Shown here piece by piece: positions 1 through 8,514 of a stretch of 64,000 nucleotides of DNA (its first letter is position 1; the number at the start of each line of letters is the position of its first letter). The DNA is from JAPLFM01 sp964650885 (GTDB lineage: Bacteria; Bacteroidota; Ignavibacteria; Kapaibacteriales; UBA2268): the NCBI GenBank assembly GCA_964650885.1, contig CAZYXG010000001.1, positions 62,001 through 126,000 on the forward strand, written 5' to 3'. The translations under genes and the position numbers were made by a program. The notes under the pieces are model-generated. The model did no database searches. It was not told the origin of the DNA and worked only from the letters and a program-made list of their open reading frames with translations.

Positions 1-1
1 T

Positions 2-1018
2 AAAGAACATAAGAACGAAATTAAGAAACCAACTTTGCCATTAATCATTTTGGCTTCGATATGTGTAATTGGCACAATAGGTTATAAAATTTTGTGGGCT
101 GATTATAATGCAACCTGGATGGAAGCTTTTTATATGACGTTTATAACTATTTCAACAACTGGTTATAGAGAAGTGCACCCTGTAAATAATCAAATTATGA
201 TTTTTACTATAATTGTTTCCACTTTAGGTATATCTAGTTTGTTTTATATGTTCAGTATCTTGATGGAGAATTTATTTGTCTATCAGTTTTCTGAAACCAG
301 CATTATGAAAAGGAGATTAAAAGCTGTGAATAGAATGGAAAATCATATAATTTTAGTAGGTTTTGGAAGGGTAGGTCGTATTGTAGCCGATGAATTGCAG
401 GCATCTGGCGAAAAATTTGTGATTATTGATAATGACTTAAAAGTCAGTAAGGAAATTGTTGATAAGCATGATTGGCTAACATTTGAAGCCGATGCCTCTG
501 ACAATGAAGTTTTGAAACTTGCTGGAATTGAAAGAGCAAAATCAATTATTGTAGCTACATCTAATCCAGCAATTACAGTATTTGTAGTCCTTTCAGCAAG
601 AGAATTGAACAAATCTATATTCATTGTGGCTAGAGCCGATGAGGATAATGCTATAAGTAAATTGGAAATAGCTGGTGCAAACCGAATTATTAACCCATAC
701 TCTACCGGTGGTCATAGACTTGCCAGTATTGCATTAAATCAGCATGTTATTGATTTTATTGATACAACCTTTAGTACAAAATCAGTTTCTCTAAAAATAG
801 AGCGGTATAGATTAGATGAGAATACAAAATACAATAATAAACTATTGAAAGATATAGATATTAGAAAGCATACTGGCGTTACAGTGATTGGTATAATTAG
901 TGGTGATGATATCAAACTAAGTCCAGATGCAAATACACTTGTTTATGCTTGCGATGAATTGGTTGCTATTGGCACAAAAGAACAATTAATTAAATTTAAT
1001 AACTTCCTAAAAGATTAA
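2..1018 (+). CDS. Potassium channel protein with TrkA-N/TrkA-C domains (5' end outside window)
   Basis: Probable K+ channel of the inner membrane with a cytoplasmic nucleotide-binding regulatory (RCK) part. The frame is open through the left window edge, and the first internal start-like codon (TTG at 35) lies at the head of a membrane segment, so the true start is probably outside. Visible parts, in order: a transmembrane helix, a pore loop with the filter-like string STTGYREV, a second helix, then a Rossmann TrkA-N domain with the glycine-rich HIILVGFGRVGR and a TrkA-C-like tail. The canonical filter is TVGYG(D/E), so here the second glycine is replaced by Arg. The gene ends 12 bases inside the convergent HAD gene. 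The family assignment is firm; potassium specificity is inferred. Confidence 0.88.
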   Translation, partial: KEHKNEIKKPTLPLIILASICVIGTIGYKILWADYNATWMEAFYMTFITISTTGYREVHPVNNQIMIFTIIVSTLGISSLFYMFSILMENLFVYQFSETSIMKRRLKAVNRMENHIILVGFGRVGRIVADELQASGEKFVIIDNDLKVSKEIVDKHDWLTFEADASDNEVLKLAGIERAKSIIVATSNPAITVFVVLSARELNKSIFIVARADEDNAISKLEIAGANRIINPYSTGGHRLASIALNQHVIDFIDTTFSTKSVSLKIERYRLDENTKYNNKLLKDIDIRKHTGVTVIGIISGDDIKLSPDANTLVYACDELVAIGTKEQLIKFNNFLKD

Positions 1019-1753
1019 AGAGTTAAGTAAAAGATTCCTAACTTCATTCCAAGAATGTAATTCAAAATCTGCTGCTGTTATTTCAGGATTGTCTAAATTT
1101 ATTTTGTTATTTTTATCTGCTAAAAATCGAATAGCGTGCATTCCTTGATTTTTAGCTCCAATAACATCTGTACTTTCTATATCGCCAATGTGTATTGCAT
1201 TTTTAGCATATGTATTAAGTGATTTTAAAGGTGCTTGAAATGCTATTTTGTGAGGTTTTGCCACACCAGTTTCATTTGAGAAGCTGAAACTATCGAAGTA
1301 ATCCAATAGCCCGTCATTTTTTATTATTTGCCTTAATATGCTACCTGGTGAAAAGCCTGTATCTGAAATTAGTGCTATTTTGAAATGTTTATTAAGTTCT
1401 ATAACAGTATCTTTTGCATCTTCAAGCAAAACTGGTGGGTGCTTTGCCACTGAATTTATAAATACATTAGTCACATATTCAATGTCAGATTCTATGTGCT
1501 TGAAACCCAAATTAGAAAACAAATGAGTTACGCATTCTTTTGCGTTTGGTGTGCGATGGTTGATTTTCCAATGGTGACCAAAATATCGCCAAGTTTCTGA
1601 AATAGCAGTCCCTATTTCTTTATCAGTAAGAAATTTATTGTATTTACTTGCAATTTCAATTAATGAATTATTTCTATATTCATCACGTTGTTCATTATTT
1701 GAGGAATCGTAAAGCGTATTCCAAAAGTCTATTGTTACTAATTTTATTTTCAT
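1007..1753 (-). CDS. HAD-superfamily hydrolase (IA-type)
   Basis: Predicted cytosolic phosphatase-like hydrolase of 248 residues, the usual size for the family; the substrate cannot be read from sequence. Motif I is DFWNTLYD at the N terminus, motif II is ALISDTG, motif III is the Lys of VAKPHK and motif IV is IHIGDIESTD. Motif I is DxWxT rather than DxDxT, so the usual second (acid/base) Asp is Trp. Similar DLW/DFW forms are known in some Bacteroidota HADs, so this may be a subfamily trait. It is the last gene of a leftward operon: its ATG overlaps the nth stop codon as ATGA, which implies translational coupling. Its 3' end overlaps the channel gene by 12 bases. Confidence 0.85.
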   Translation of the reverse strand: MKIKLVTIDFWNTLYDSSNNEQRDEYRNNSLIEIASKYNKFLTDKEIGTAISETWRYFGHHWKINHRTPNAKECVTHLFSNLGFKHIESDIEYVTNVFINSVAKHPPVLLEDAKDTVIELNKHFKIALISDTGFSPGSILRQIIKNDGLLDYFDSFSFSNETGVAKPHKIAFQAPLKSLNTYAKNAIHIGDIESTDVIGAKNQGMHAIRFLADKNNKINLDNPEITAADFELHSWNEVRNLLLNSLIF

Positions 1754-2412
1754 TTCTTAATTATGTTAATTTCCGAACTTGAGCAAATTTGATTTACTGT
1801 GCAAACTGCACATTGCGGTCTGCGAGCTATACAAGTATTGCGACCATGGTTTATGAAATAATGAGTGAAAGTAACCCATCTATCTTTTGGAATAATTTTC
1901 ATTAATTCAAATTCTATCTTGACTGCATCGGTAGTATCGACTATTCCAAGTTTGTTGGAAATTCTAATTACATGGGTGTCAACTACGATGCCTGGGGTAT
2001 TGAAAGCGTGACCAAGCACAACATTTGCAGTTTTTCTACCGACTCCAGGTAAAGCAAAAAGTTCTGCTAAATTATTCGGCACTTGTGAATTGTGCGTTGC
2101 AATTAGAATCTCGCACATTGCACGTATGTTTTTTGCTTTATTTTTATAAAATCCAGTTGAAAAAATGTCTTGCTCTAATTCATTTGCTTCTACAGCTAAA
2201 TAATCAGTTGGAGTTTTATATTTTATAAATAGAGATTCTGTTACTATATTCACTCTTGCATCGGTGCATTGAGCTGAAAGCATAGTAGCAACTAATAATT
2301 CAAAAGCATTGGTATGATTTAGTTGAATTTTAACATCAGGATAGACTTTTGCAAGCAAAGAAATTGCATCGTTCATTCTATCTTTTCTCTTTTTAAATGA
2401 GTCAAGTTTCAT
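1750..2412 (-). CDS. nth: Endonuclease III (DNA glycosylase/AP lyase)
   Basis: Base-excision repair enzyme that removes oxidised pyrimidines and nicks at abasic sites. The helix-hairpin-helix LPGVGRKTANVVL carries the catalytic Lys, VDTHV carries the catalytic Asp, and the C terminus has the 4Fe-4S ligands in the exact C-x6-C-x2-C-x5-C spacing (CIARRPQC, then CAVC, then the last Cys). Length is about 220 residues, standard for the family. The frame can be extended upstream to a TTG at 2418. The ATG at 2412 is preferred because it forms an ATGA overlap with the stop of the upstream glycosyltransferase gene, matching the downstream junction with the HAD gene. The function is near certain. Confidence 0.96.
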   Translation of the reverse strand: MKLDSFKKRKDRMNDAISLLAKVYPDVKIQLNHTNAFELLVATMLSAQCTDARVNIVTESLFIKYKTPTDYLAVEANELEQDIFSTGFYKNKAKNIRAMCEILIATHNSQVPNNLAELFALPGVGRKTANVVLGHAFNTPGIVVDTHVIRISNKLGIVDTTDAVKIEFELMKIIPKDRWVTFTHYFINHGRNTCIARRPQCAVCTVNQICSSSEINIIKK

Positions 2413-3059
2413 AAGCAAACCGAATTAATAGTATTGCAAATAGAATCATTTAAGTCTCTATAATATATATATGATGGAATATTTGTATGAGAATAATTTT
2501 TGCTGAGTTTTGTTATCTTTTGGAAGAAATAATTGTCATCTCCATATTCAAATCGTTCAAATCCACCAAACTGCAATGCTTGATTTCTTTTAATGAAAAA
2601 AGTACCACCCACTACACAATCATAAATTGAGATTAGCTTACTTATATCGTTCATATCAGGTACGAATTCATTGCCAATTATTTGAAAACCGCCGTGCAAA
2701 AAATCAAATTTATTTTCTTGCAAAATATCGTATCTGCTTTCTAAATGATTTGGCAAGTACTCATCGTCTGAATCTAAGAAAGTTACATATTCTCCAATAG
2801 CATTTACAATCCCAATGTTGCGAGAAATAGATATACCAGAATTATTCTGATAAATATATTTCAAATTTAGTTCATTCTTGAATTTATTTACAACTTGAAA
2901 TGTATCATCGGAACTACCGTCATCAATAATTATCAATTCAAAATCTTTAAAATTTTGATTGATTAGTGATTTAATTGCTCTTTCTAAGATATATGCACGA
3001 TTGAATGTGCATAAAACAACAGAAAAGAATGGTATTTTGCTGAGATTTGAAACTTTCAT
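2409..3059 (-). CDS. Glycosyltransferase family 2 protein
   Basis: Cytosolic GT-A fold glycosyltransferase that transfers a sugar from an activated nucleotide donor; donor and acceptor are unknown. The N terminus has the nucleotide-binding strand VVLCTFNRA, followed by IIIDDGSSDDT and the DxD-type metal-binding string FLDSDDE. A C-terminal GGFERFEYGDDNYF resembles the acceptor-site ED region. At 216 residues it is short for GT2 and has no membrane helix, so it is a soluble minimal form. It is the first gene of the GT2-nth-HAD operon and shares a 36-base divergent intergenic space with rsmG. The link to DNA repair genes looks like operon packing rather than a shared pathway. Confidence 0.88.
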   Translation of the reverse strand: MKVSNLSKIPFFSVVLCTFNRAYILERAIKSLINQNFKDFELIIIDDGSSDDTFQVVNKFKNELNLKYIYQNNSGISISRNIGIVNAIGEYVTFLDSDDEYLPNHLESRYDILQENKFDFLHGGFQIIGNEFVPDMNDISKLISIYDCVVGGTFFIKRNQALQFGGFERFEYGDDNYFFQKITKLSKNYSHTNIPSYIYYRDLNDSICNTINSVCL

Positions 3060-3095
3060 TTCATTATATACGAAATATAAGCGGGTTAAGTTTAC

Positions 3096-3758
3096 ATGGA
3101 TTTAGTTGAGTTTTGGACAAAGTGTGCTATCAATGGTATAGTGCTGGACGAAGAACAAAGAGAGCAGCTCAAACGCTATCATCAAGAGATGCTTTATTGG
3201 AATAAGCAGGTGAATTTGATTTCACGTAAAGATGAAGAAAATTTCTTAGAGAAACATCTTTTTCATAGTTTGAGCGTATTGAAATACGTGGATATTCCAG
3301 AAAAGTCAAAATGTATGGATGTTGGAACAGGGGGCGGATTGCCAGGGCTTCCAATAGCAGTGGCAGCAAAGCATATAGAGATGACTTTGGTGGACTCAAT
3401 CAAAAAGAAAGTCAACATTACTAGAATATTTGCGCAACATACTACTTTAAGAAATCTTAAAGTTATTAATGCTAGAGTTGAAGAATTGGCTGATTTTCCA
3501 GATTACAAAAATAAGATGGATTTTATTTTTGCGAGGGGTGTAGCATCAATTAAAGACTTAGTAACTTGGACAAAGCCTATGCTTAAGAAAAATGGCAAAT
3601 ATGTTTTGCTGAAAGGTGGCGATTTGACTGAAGAAATCACAGAAGCTGTGGAAGCATTTCCAAGTTTGCGTGTGGAAGAAAAACTAATCAAGTTTATTGG
3701 TTACGATTATTTTGAAAAAGAAGAAAAGAAAATACTTATATGTCATTTAATAAACTAG
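3096..3758 (+). CDS. rsmG: 16S rRNA (guanine-527-N7)-methyltransferase
   Basis: Methylates N7 of G527 in the 530 loop of 16S rRNA using S-adenosylmethionine. The SAM-binding glycine motif is MDVGTGGGLPGLP, followed by the acidic MTLVDSIKKK strand and the later RGVASIKDLVTW segment, all typical of RsmG (GidB). Length of 220 residues is normal. The gene reads away from the GT2 operon across only 36 bases, and its last 19 bases overlap the start of the DUF4159 gene, so the two are probably cotranscribed and translationally coupled. Loss of rsmG is known in other bacteria to give low-level streptomycin resistance. Confidence 0.95.
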   Translation: MDLVEFWTKCAINGIVLDEEQREQLKRYHQEMLYWNKQVNLISRKDEENFLEKHLFHSLSVLKYVDIPEKSKCMDVGTGGGLPGLPIAVAAKHIEMTLVDSIKKKVNITRIFAQHTTLRNLKVINARVEELADFPDYKNKMDFIFARGVASIKDLVTWTKPMLKKNGKYVLLKGGDLTEEITEAVEAFPSLRVEEKLIKFIGYDYFEKEEKKILICHLIN

Positions 3759-4414
3759 TAGTTATAGTTGTTTTAGTTTTGTTTTCAGCAAATACAATTC
3801 CTTTGGAATTAATGGCTGGTAGCAAAGTTAAATTAGCTCGATTGAAGTATGCTGGCGGAGGGGATTGGTATAACGACCCTTCATCGGAAGTTAACTTGTT
3901 GAAATTTGTTGCTCAAAACACTACTATACAAGTAGAACCAAAATATGAATTTGTGGATATTAAGAGCGATAATATTTTTTTATATCCTATGATTTTTATG
4001 ACAGGTCATGGCAGCATAGATTTTAGCGGTGAAGATGGCAAAAAACTACGTGCTTATATTGAAAATGGTGGCTTTCTTTATGTTGATGACGACTATGGAA
4101 TGGACGAATATTTCAAGAAAGAAATTAAGAAAATATTTCCAGATGCAGAACTGAAAGATGTACCATTGAATCATCCAATATTCAATATTAAATATAGCTT
4201 CCCAAAAGGTGTACCTAAAATTCATGAACACGACGACAAAAATCCTCAAACAAAAGGGATATTCTTAAACGGAAGACTATGCCTGGTATATACAATTGAA
4301 AGTAATCCAAGCGATGGTTGGGCAGATGCGGAAGTACATAGTGACAATGCAGAGAAAAGATTGGCTTCGCTTCAGTTTGGAACAAATTTAATTTTATATG
4401 CTCTTTCTAATTAA
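3740..4414 (+). CDS. DUF4159 domain protein, exported
   Basis: Protein of unknown biochemical function in the DUF4159 family, usually found beside MoxR ATPase, DUF58 and large DUF4175-type membrane proteins. Residues 1-25 form a hydrophobic export signal or anchor. Characteristic strings are AGGGDWYNDPSS near the mature N terminus, FMTGHGSIDFS, GGFLYVDDDYGMDE, and a closing GRLCLVYT. The fold is thought to resemble class I glutamine amidotransferases, but no catalytic Cys-His-Glu triad is evident here. It overlaps rsmG by 19 bases and lies 8 bases before the giant DUF4175-like gene, which supports a functional pair with the latter. Family assignment is from recognised motifs; the role is not known. 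Confidence 0.85.
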   Translation: MSFNKLVVIVVLVLFSANTIPLELMAGSKVKLARLKYAGGGDWYNDPSSEVNLLKFVAQNTTIQVEPKYEFVDIKSDNIFLYPMIFMTGHGSIDFSGEDGKKLRAYIENGGFLYVDDDYGMDEYFKKEIKKIFPDAELKDVPLNHPIFNIKYSFPKGVPKIHEHDDKNPQTKGIFLNGRLCLVYTIESNPSDGWADAEVHSDNAEKRLASLQFGTNLILYALSN

Positions 4415-4422
4415 TTGAAAAT

Positions 4423-7400
4423 ATGAATAGTTACAACGATAAATACCAGAGTTTAATTCAAAAGTTGAATAACTTCAAGAATAAAGAGAATTCTGTTCTT
4501 TTTATAAATGGATTGCTAAATGGTCTAAGTTCAACTTCTTTATTCTTGATATTGGCAATAGCAATTGAGCTACTTGCTAAAGGTGATGTTTATTTTAGAA
4601 CTGTTTTATTTTTTACTTTTCTTTCTCTAAGCATTTTAGCTTTAGGATTTTTCCTTTATAAGCCAGTTACTCGAATGTTGGGAATATTGAATGCACCAAC
4701 TATAGAAGATATTGCTCTTAGAGTTGGAAATAGCTTTAATGATTTAGGAGATAGATTGTTGAATGGATTACAAATTGTGAAATCAATTGAATTGCAATCT
4801 ACTTCACAGGCATTAACAATAGCATCTTTTGAACAAATTTATTCAATAGCTTCTACTAAAAATTTTGATGATTTAATTGAGAAAAAAGAAACTAAGCGAA
4901 ATGTTGTCATTTTCTTTTTCTTGATTGGTTTATTTACTTTATTAATGATTAGCAATTCAAATTATTCGAATTCATTCAATAGATTGAGTAATTTCAGCCT
5001 TTCTTTCATACCTCCTGCTCCATTTAGTTTCCAGATTACTCCTATAAATGCAAAAGCAATTCGTGGTGAGAATATTACGATTAAAGTACAAGCAAAAGGA
5101 ATAGCTCCAGATGTTATCACTCTATATATTAAAGAAGAGAATCAAGCTAAGTATGATACTTATAAAATTAGAATAGACACAAATAATTGCTATTACTTTA
5201 CTTTAAACTCAATTAAAAACTCTGTTGAGTTTTATGCGTTTGCCGAATGGGCAGCTGAGAAATTCTCAATGCAAACTGGTGTTTCATCTGAAATTGGCAA
5301 GATTCAAGTAGTGGAGCAACCAATAATTAAAAACATAACTGGCTCTCTAACTTTTCCTTCTTACAGCAGACAACCAAGTAGAAAAATAGATGAGCAATCT
5401 GCTGATATAGTTGCATTAATTGGTTCAAGCGTTTCATTTAGAATTGAGTCAAACAAAGAATTAGATAGTGCATTTCTTTGCATTAAAACATTTAAAACAG
5501 CTGATTCTAACAAAACAGATTCTGCACTTTATGAAATAAAAAAGTGGCAAATGGCTATTTCGGATAAATTTGCAAGTACTGGCTATAAAGTAGATAGAAA
5601 CTGTAGTTATTACTTTGAAGTGAAAGACAAAAATGGCTTAACTAATGTAAATCCAATCGAAAACAAGATTAGCTTAATAAATGATGATTACCCACAAATC
5701 AATTTATTGACACCAATAGGCGATGTGAAATTAACCGAAAATGCAATTTTGCCAATGAAGATTGCAATAAGTGATGATTATGGTTTTAGCAAACTTCAAT
5801 TGCATTATCGCTTAATTAAGTCTGCTTATTCTCAAGCTGAAACCGAATTCAAATCAATAGAACTAACTTTAAAACAAAACGAATTGGCACAAGAAATTCC
5901 TTATATTTGGGATTTGAAAAAGATAAATATTTCACCTGAAGATGAGTTTGAATTTTATTTGACTGTGGCAGATAATGATTATGTTCACAACTACAAAATT
6001 TCCAAAACAAATACATTGAAAGCTAGATTGCCATCGTTAGATGAAGTATTGAAATCGGCTGATGACAAACAAAAAGAAGTACAGAAAAAATTAGAAAACA
6101 TTTTGAAAGAGACTCAACAAGTCAAAAAAGACTTAGATGAACTTAGTAATGAACTGAAAAAAGATAAATTCAAAGATAAAACTGATTGGGAAAACAAAAA
6201 GAAAGCAGAAAACCTAATGAATAAGCAGAAAGAGCTTACTGAGAAGATGAAAGATGCTCAGAAAACTCTTCAAGATGCTACAAAAGAATTGCAGGATAAC
6301 AATTTGCTTTCACCTGAAACTTTAGAGAAATTTCAAGAGCTTCAGAAAATGATGAGTGATGTTCGCACTCCTGAAATGACTAAAAAAGCTGAGGAATTAA
6401 AAAAGAATATGGAGCAAATGACTCCAGACCAGATGCAGAAAGCAATGGAACAATTCAAAATGACTGATGAACAATTCAAGCAAAAGATAGAACGAACTAT
6501 GAAAATGCTTGAAAAAATGAAAGTCGAACAAAAAGCAGATGCGTTAAGTAAAAAATCGGAACAGTTGGCAAAAGAACAAGACGAACTTAAAAAAGAACTA
6601 AACGATAAGAACAAAAAAGATAGTAAATCCAAAGAAGAACTTGCAAAAAAACAAGAGCAATTAAAGAAAGAACTTAATAATATTGATAAAGATTTCAAAG
6701 AATTTGAAAAAGAATTCAAGAAATTTAATGAACCTAAGGATAACAAAAGCAAAGAAGCTCCTGCACAAAAAGAGCAAACTCAAAAGCAATTGGATAACTT
6801 GAAATCACAATTGAAAAAAGACGAAACTGAAAAGCAAATGAAAGATGCTGAAGAAAACATTGAAAAAGGTGATTTCAGCGAAGCACAAGAAAATCAAGAG
6901 AAAGCTGAAGAGAATTTGAAAAACTTCTCTAAAGAAATGAAGAAAATGAAAAAGCAAATGTCTCAAACTGCAAAAAAAGAGGCAATGAAGAAAATTCAGA
7001 AGAATATGAATGACATCTTCGAGCTTAGTAAGCAACAAGAACAATTGCGAAATCAAACACAGCAGACTGACTCAAAGTCAACTCAAGTGCCTGATATGGC
7101 TCGCAAACAAGAGCAAATAAAGGAAGCAGCTAATAACTTGCAGAAAAATATGCAAGAGGCAGCTCAAAAATCTTTTTCAGTTACTCCAGAAATGCTTGAT
7201 AATCTTTCCTCTGCTATGCAGGATATGGAAAAATCAACTGATAACTTAGCTGAACGCAATATGCCTAATTCAACTCAAAGCCAGAATAACGCATTGTCTA
7301 AATTAAATAAAGGAATGCAACAAATGCAGTCTATGATGTCGCAAATGCAAGGCGATGGTAAGAAAGGCAAAGGTGGAAAGAAAAAAGGTCAAGATGGACA

Positions 7401-8022
7401 AGATGGCGAAGGCGGAGAAGGTGAGGATGGCGAAGATGGCGATAACCCTGGTGGTCAAGGTGGGATGCAACAAAAGCTTGAACAAGCTGCAGCTGAGCAA
7501 CAGCAATTGATGCAATCTCTTCAAAAAATGATGCAGCAGCAAGGCAGAAAACCTGGACAAGGGAAAGATGGAACTGGTGAAGGCGGTTCGAAAGAAGAAT
7601 ATAGAAAACAAGCAGAGCAACAAGGCAGAATTCAAAAGACTATTGAAGATGCAAAAAAAGAAGAGCAGAAATTTGCTGGTTCGGACAAACGCAAACAGGA
7701 CGAATTGAACAAATTGGCTGAGGAAATTAAAGAGTTAGTTCAAGATTTGCAAAGCGGTAAGACTCCTGCTGATATTCAGAAAAAGCAAGAAAAGATATTA
7801 AGCAGATTGTTGGATGCTACTCGCTCTGAAAATGAAAGAGATTATGAAACAAAGCGAGAAGCTAAGTCTGGTAAAGACTTGAACTCGCAGGTGCAAGTTG
7901 ATAAAAATCAATACGAAAAATCTAAGAATTTCCAAGATTTGCTAAAAAGTTTGAAATTAGGTTATTCTAAGGATTACGAGAATTTGATTAAAAAGTACTT
8001 TGATGCTTTAAATTATAAATAA
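4423..8022 (+). CDS. DUF4175-like giant membrane protein with long coiled coil
   Basis: 1199-residue membrane-anchored protein of unknown function. Residues about 36-52, 58-79 and 160-177 are transmembrane helices. Residues about 195-535 look like beta-rich, Ig-like extracytoplasmic domains. From about 540 to 1130 the chain is extremely rich in Lys, Glu, Gln and Met with heptad character, predicting a very long coiled coil. This is broken near residues 980-1015 by a Gly/Lys/Asp-rich stretch resembling collagen-like repeats. The architecture matches DUF4175-type proteins encoded with DUF4159, vWA and MoxR proteins. The ATG lies 8 bases after the DUF4159 stop, so they form one unit. Coiled-coil composition makes similarity searches prone to false hits. 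Confidence 0.8.
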   Translation: MNSYNDKYQSLIQKLNNFKNKENSVLFINGLLNGLSSTSLFLILAIAIELLAKGDVYFRTVLFFTFLSLSILALGFFLYKPVTRMLGILNAPTIEDIALRVGNSFNDLGDRLLNGLQIVKSIELQSTSQALTIASFEQIYSIASTKNFDDLIEKKETKRNVVIFFFLIGLFTLLMISNSNYSNSFNRLSNFSLSFIPPAPFSFQITPINAKAIRGENITIKVQAKGIAPDVITLYIKEENQAKYDTYKIRIDTNNCYYFTLNSIKNSVEFYAFAEWAAEKFSMQTGVSSEIGKIQVVEQPIIKNITGSLTFPSYSRQPSRKIDEQSADIVALIGSSVSFRIESNKELDSAFLCIKTFKTADSNKTDSALYEIKKWQMAISDKFASTGYKVDRNCSYYFEVKDKNGLTNVNPIENKISLINDDYPQINLLTPIGDVKLTENAILPMKIAISDDYGFSKLQLHYRLIKSAYSQAETEFKSIELTLKQNELAQEIPYIWDLKKINISPEDEFEFYLTVADNDYVHNYKISKTNTLKARLPSLDEVLKSADDKQKEVQKKLENILKETQQVKKDLDELSNELKKDKFKDKTDWENKKKAENLMNKQKELTEKMKDAQKTLQDATKELQDNNLLSPETLEKFQELQKMMSDVRTPEMTKKAEELKKNMEQMTPDQMQKAMEQFKMTDEQFKQKIERTMKMLEKMKVEQKADALSKKSEQLAKEQDELKKELNDKNKKDSKSKEELAKKQEQLKKELNNIDKDFKEFEKEFKKFNEPKDNKSKEAPAQKEQTQKQLDNLKSQLKKDETEKQMKDAEENIEKGDFSEAQENQEKAEENLKNFSKEMKKMKKQMSQTAKKEAMKKIQKNMNDIFELSKQQEQLRNQTQQTDSKSTQVPDMARKQEQIKEAANNLQKNMQEAAQKSFSVTPEMLDNLSSAMQDMEKSTDNLAERNMPNSTQSQNNALSKLNKGMQQMQSMMSQMQGDGKKGKGGKKKGQDGQDGEGGEGEDGEDGDNPGGQGGMQQKLEQAAAEQQQLMQSLQKMMQQQGRKPGQGKDGTGEGGSKEEYRKQAEQQGRIQKTIEDAKKEEQKFAGSDKRKQDELNKLAEEIKELVQDLQSGKTPADIQKKQEKILSRLLDATRSENERDYETKREAKSGKDLNSQVQVDKNQYEKSKNFQDLLKSLKLGYSKDYENLIKKYFDALNYK

Positions 8023-8082
8023 TTAAGAAACTTATATAATTTCAGTTCGTATTAATCTTATTTCACTAATAAGAGATAACTT

Positions 8083-8514
8083 ATGGCTCAAAGACTTTAC
8101 CGAGATACCGAAAACAAAGTGTTTTTCGGAGTGGCATCTGGAATTGCTAAATACTTCAATGTTGATCCACTTATAATAAGATTAATTTTCGTAGCAATTG
8201 TTTTTGCTGGTGGTTCGGGAATTTTAGCATACATTATTTGTTTTTTATTAATGCCTAAGAAATACATTAATGATAATTTTCAAAGTGCAGAAATCCAAGA
8301 AGAAAATTCTTTCACAGAACACACTAATTTACCAAGAGAAAAGAATAATAAAAGTGTAATATTGGGTGCAACATTCATTATTTTAGGATTATTCTTTTTA
8401 GTTGAGAAGTTTGTACCAATCTTTAGTTTTAATAACTATTACCCACTTTTGATGATAGCAATAGGTGCTGCATTTTTAGTGCAAGCATTCTATTCAAAAG
8501 TGGAGGCAGAATGA
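8083..8514 (+). CDS. PspC-domain envelope stress protein
   Basis: Small inner-membrane protein of 143 residues. The N-terminal 60 residues are a clear PspC domain (RLYRDTENKVFFGVASGIAK, then a hydrophobic helix ending FLLMPKK). A polar linker of about 40 residues follows, and the C terminus carries two more hydrophobic segments like the DUF5668/LiaF membrane part. PspC proteins sense membrane damage and control the phage-shock response in enterobacteria; in Bacteroidota the partner is less well defined. The stop overlaps the start of the following LiaF-like gene as ATGA, so the pair is coupled. No PspA homologue is encoded in this window. Confidence 0.9.
   Translation: MAQRLYRDTENKVFFGVASGIAKYFNVDPLIIRLIFVAIVFAGGSGILAYIICFLLMPKKYINDNFQSAEIQEENSFTEHTNLPREKNNKSVILGATFIILGLFFLVEKFVPIFSFNNYYPLLMIAIGAAFLVQAFYSKVEAE

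Noticed and set aside
7360..7480. Tandem repeat or recombination hotspot in the Gly-rich stretch
   Set aside because: The GGT/GGC/GAT codons are irregular and in frame; it is low-complexity coding sequence rather than a DNA repeat array.
6342..7635. Long open frames on the minus strand (6342-6752, 6805-7056, 7303-7635)
   Set aside because: They are antisense to the Lys/Glu/Gln-rich coiled coil of the 1199-residue protein; their Leu/Phe/Ser-rich translations are mirror images of its codons, with no start-site support.
8056..8074. Small hairpin TCTTATT-N5-AATAAGA just before the PspC start
   Set aside because: Seven A/T-rich pairs and no T-tract; such palindromes are frequent by chance in DNA of this composition.
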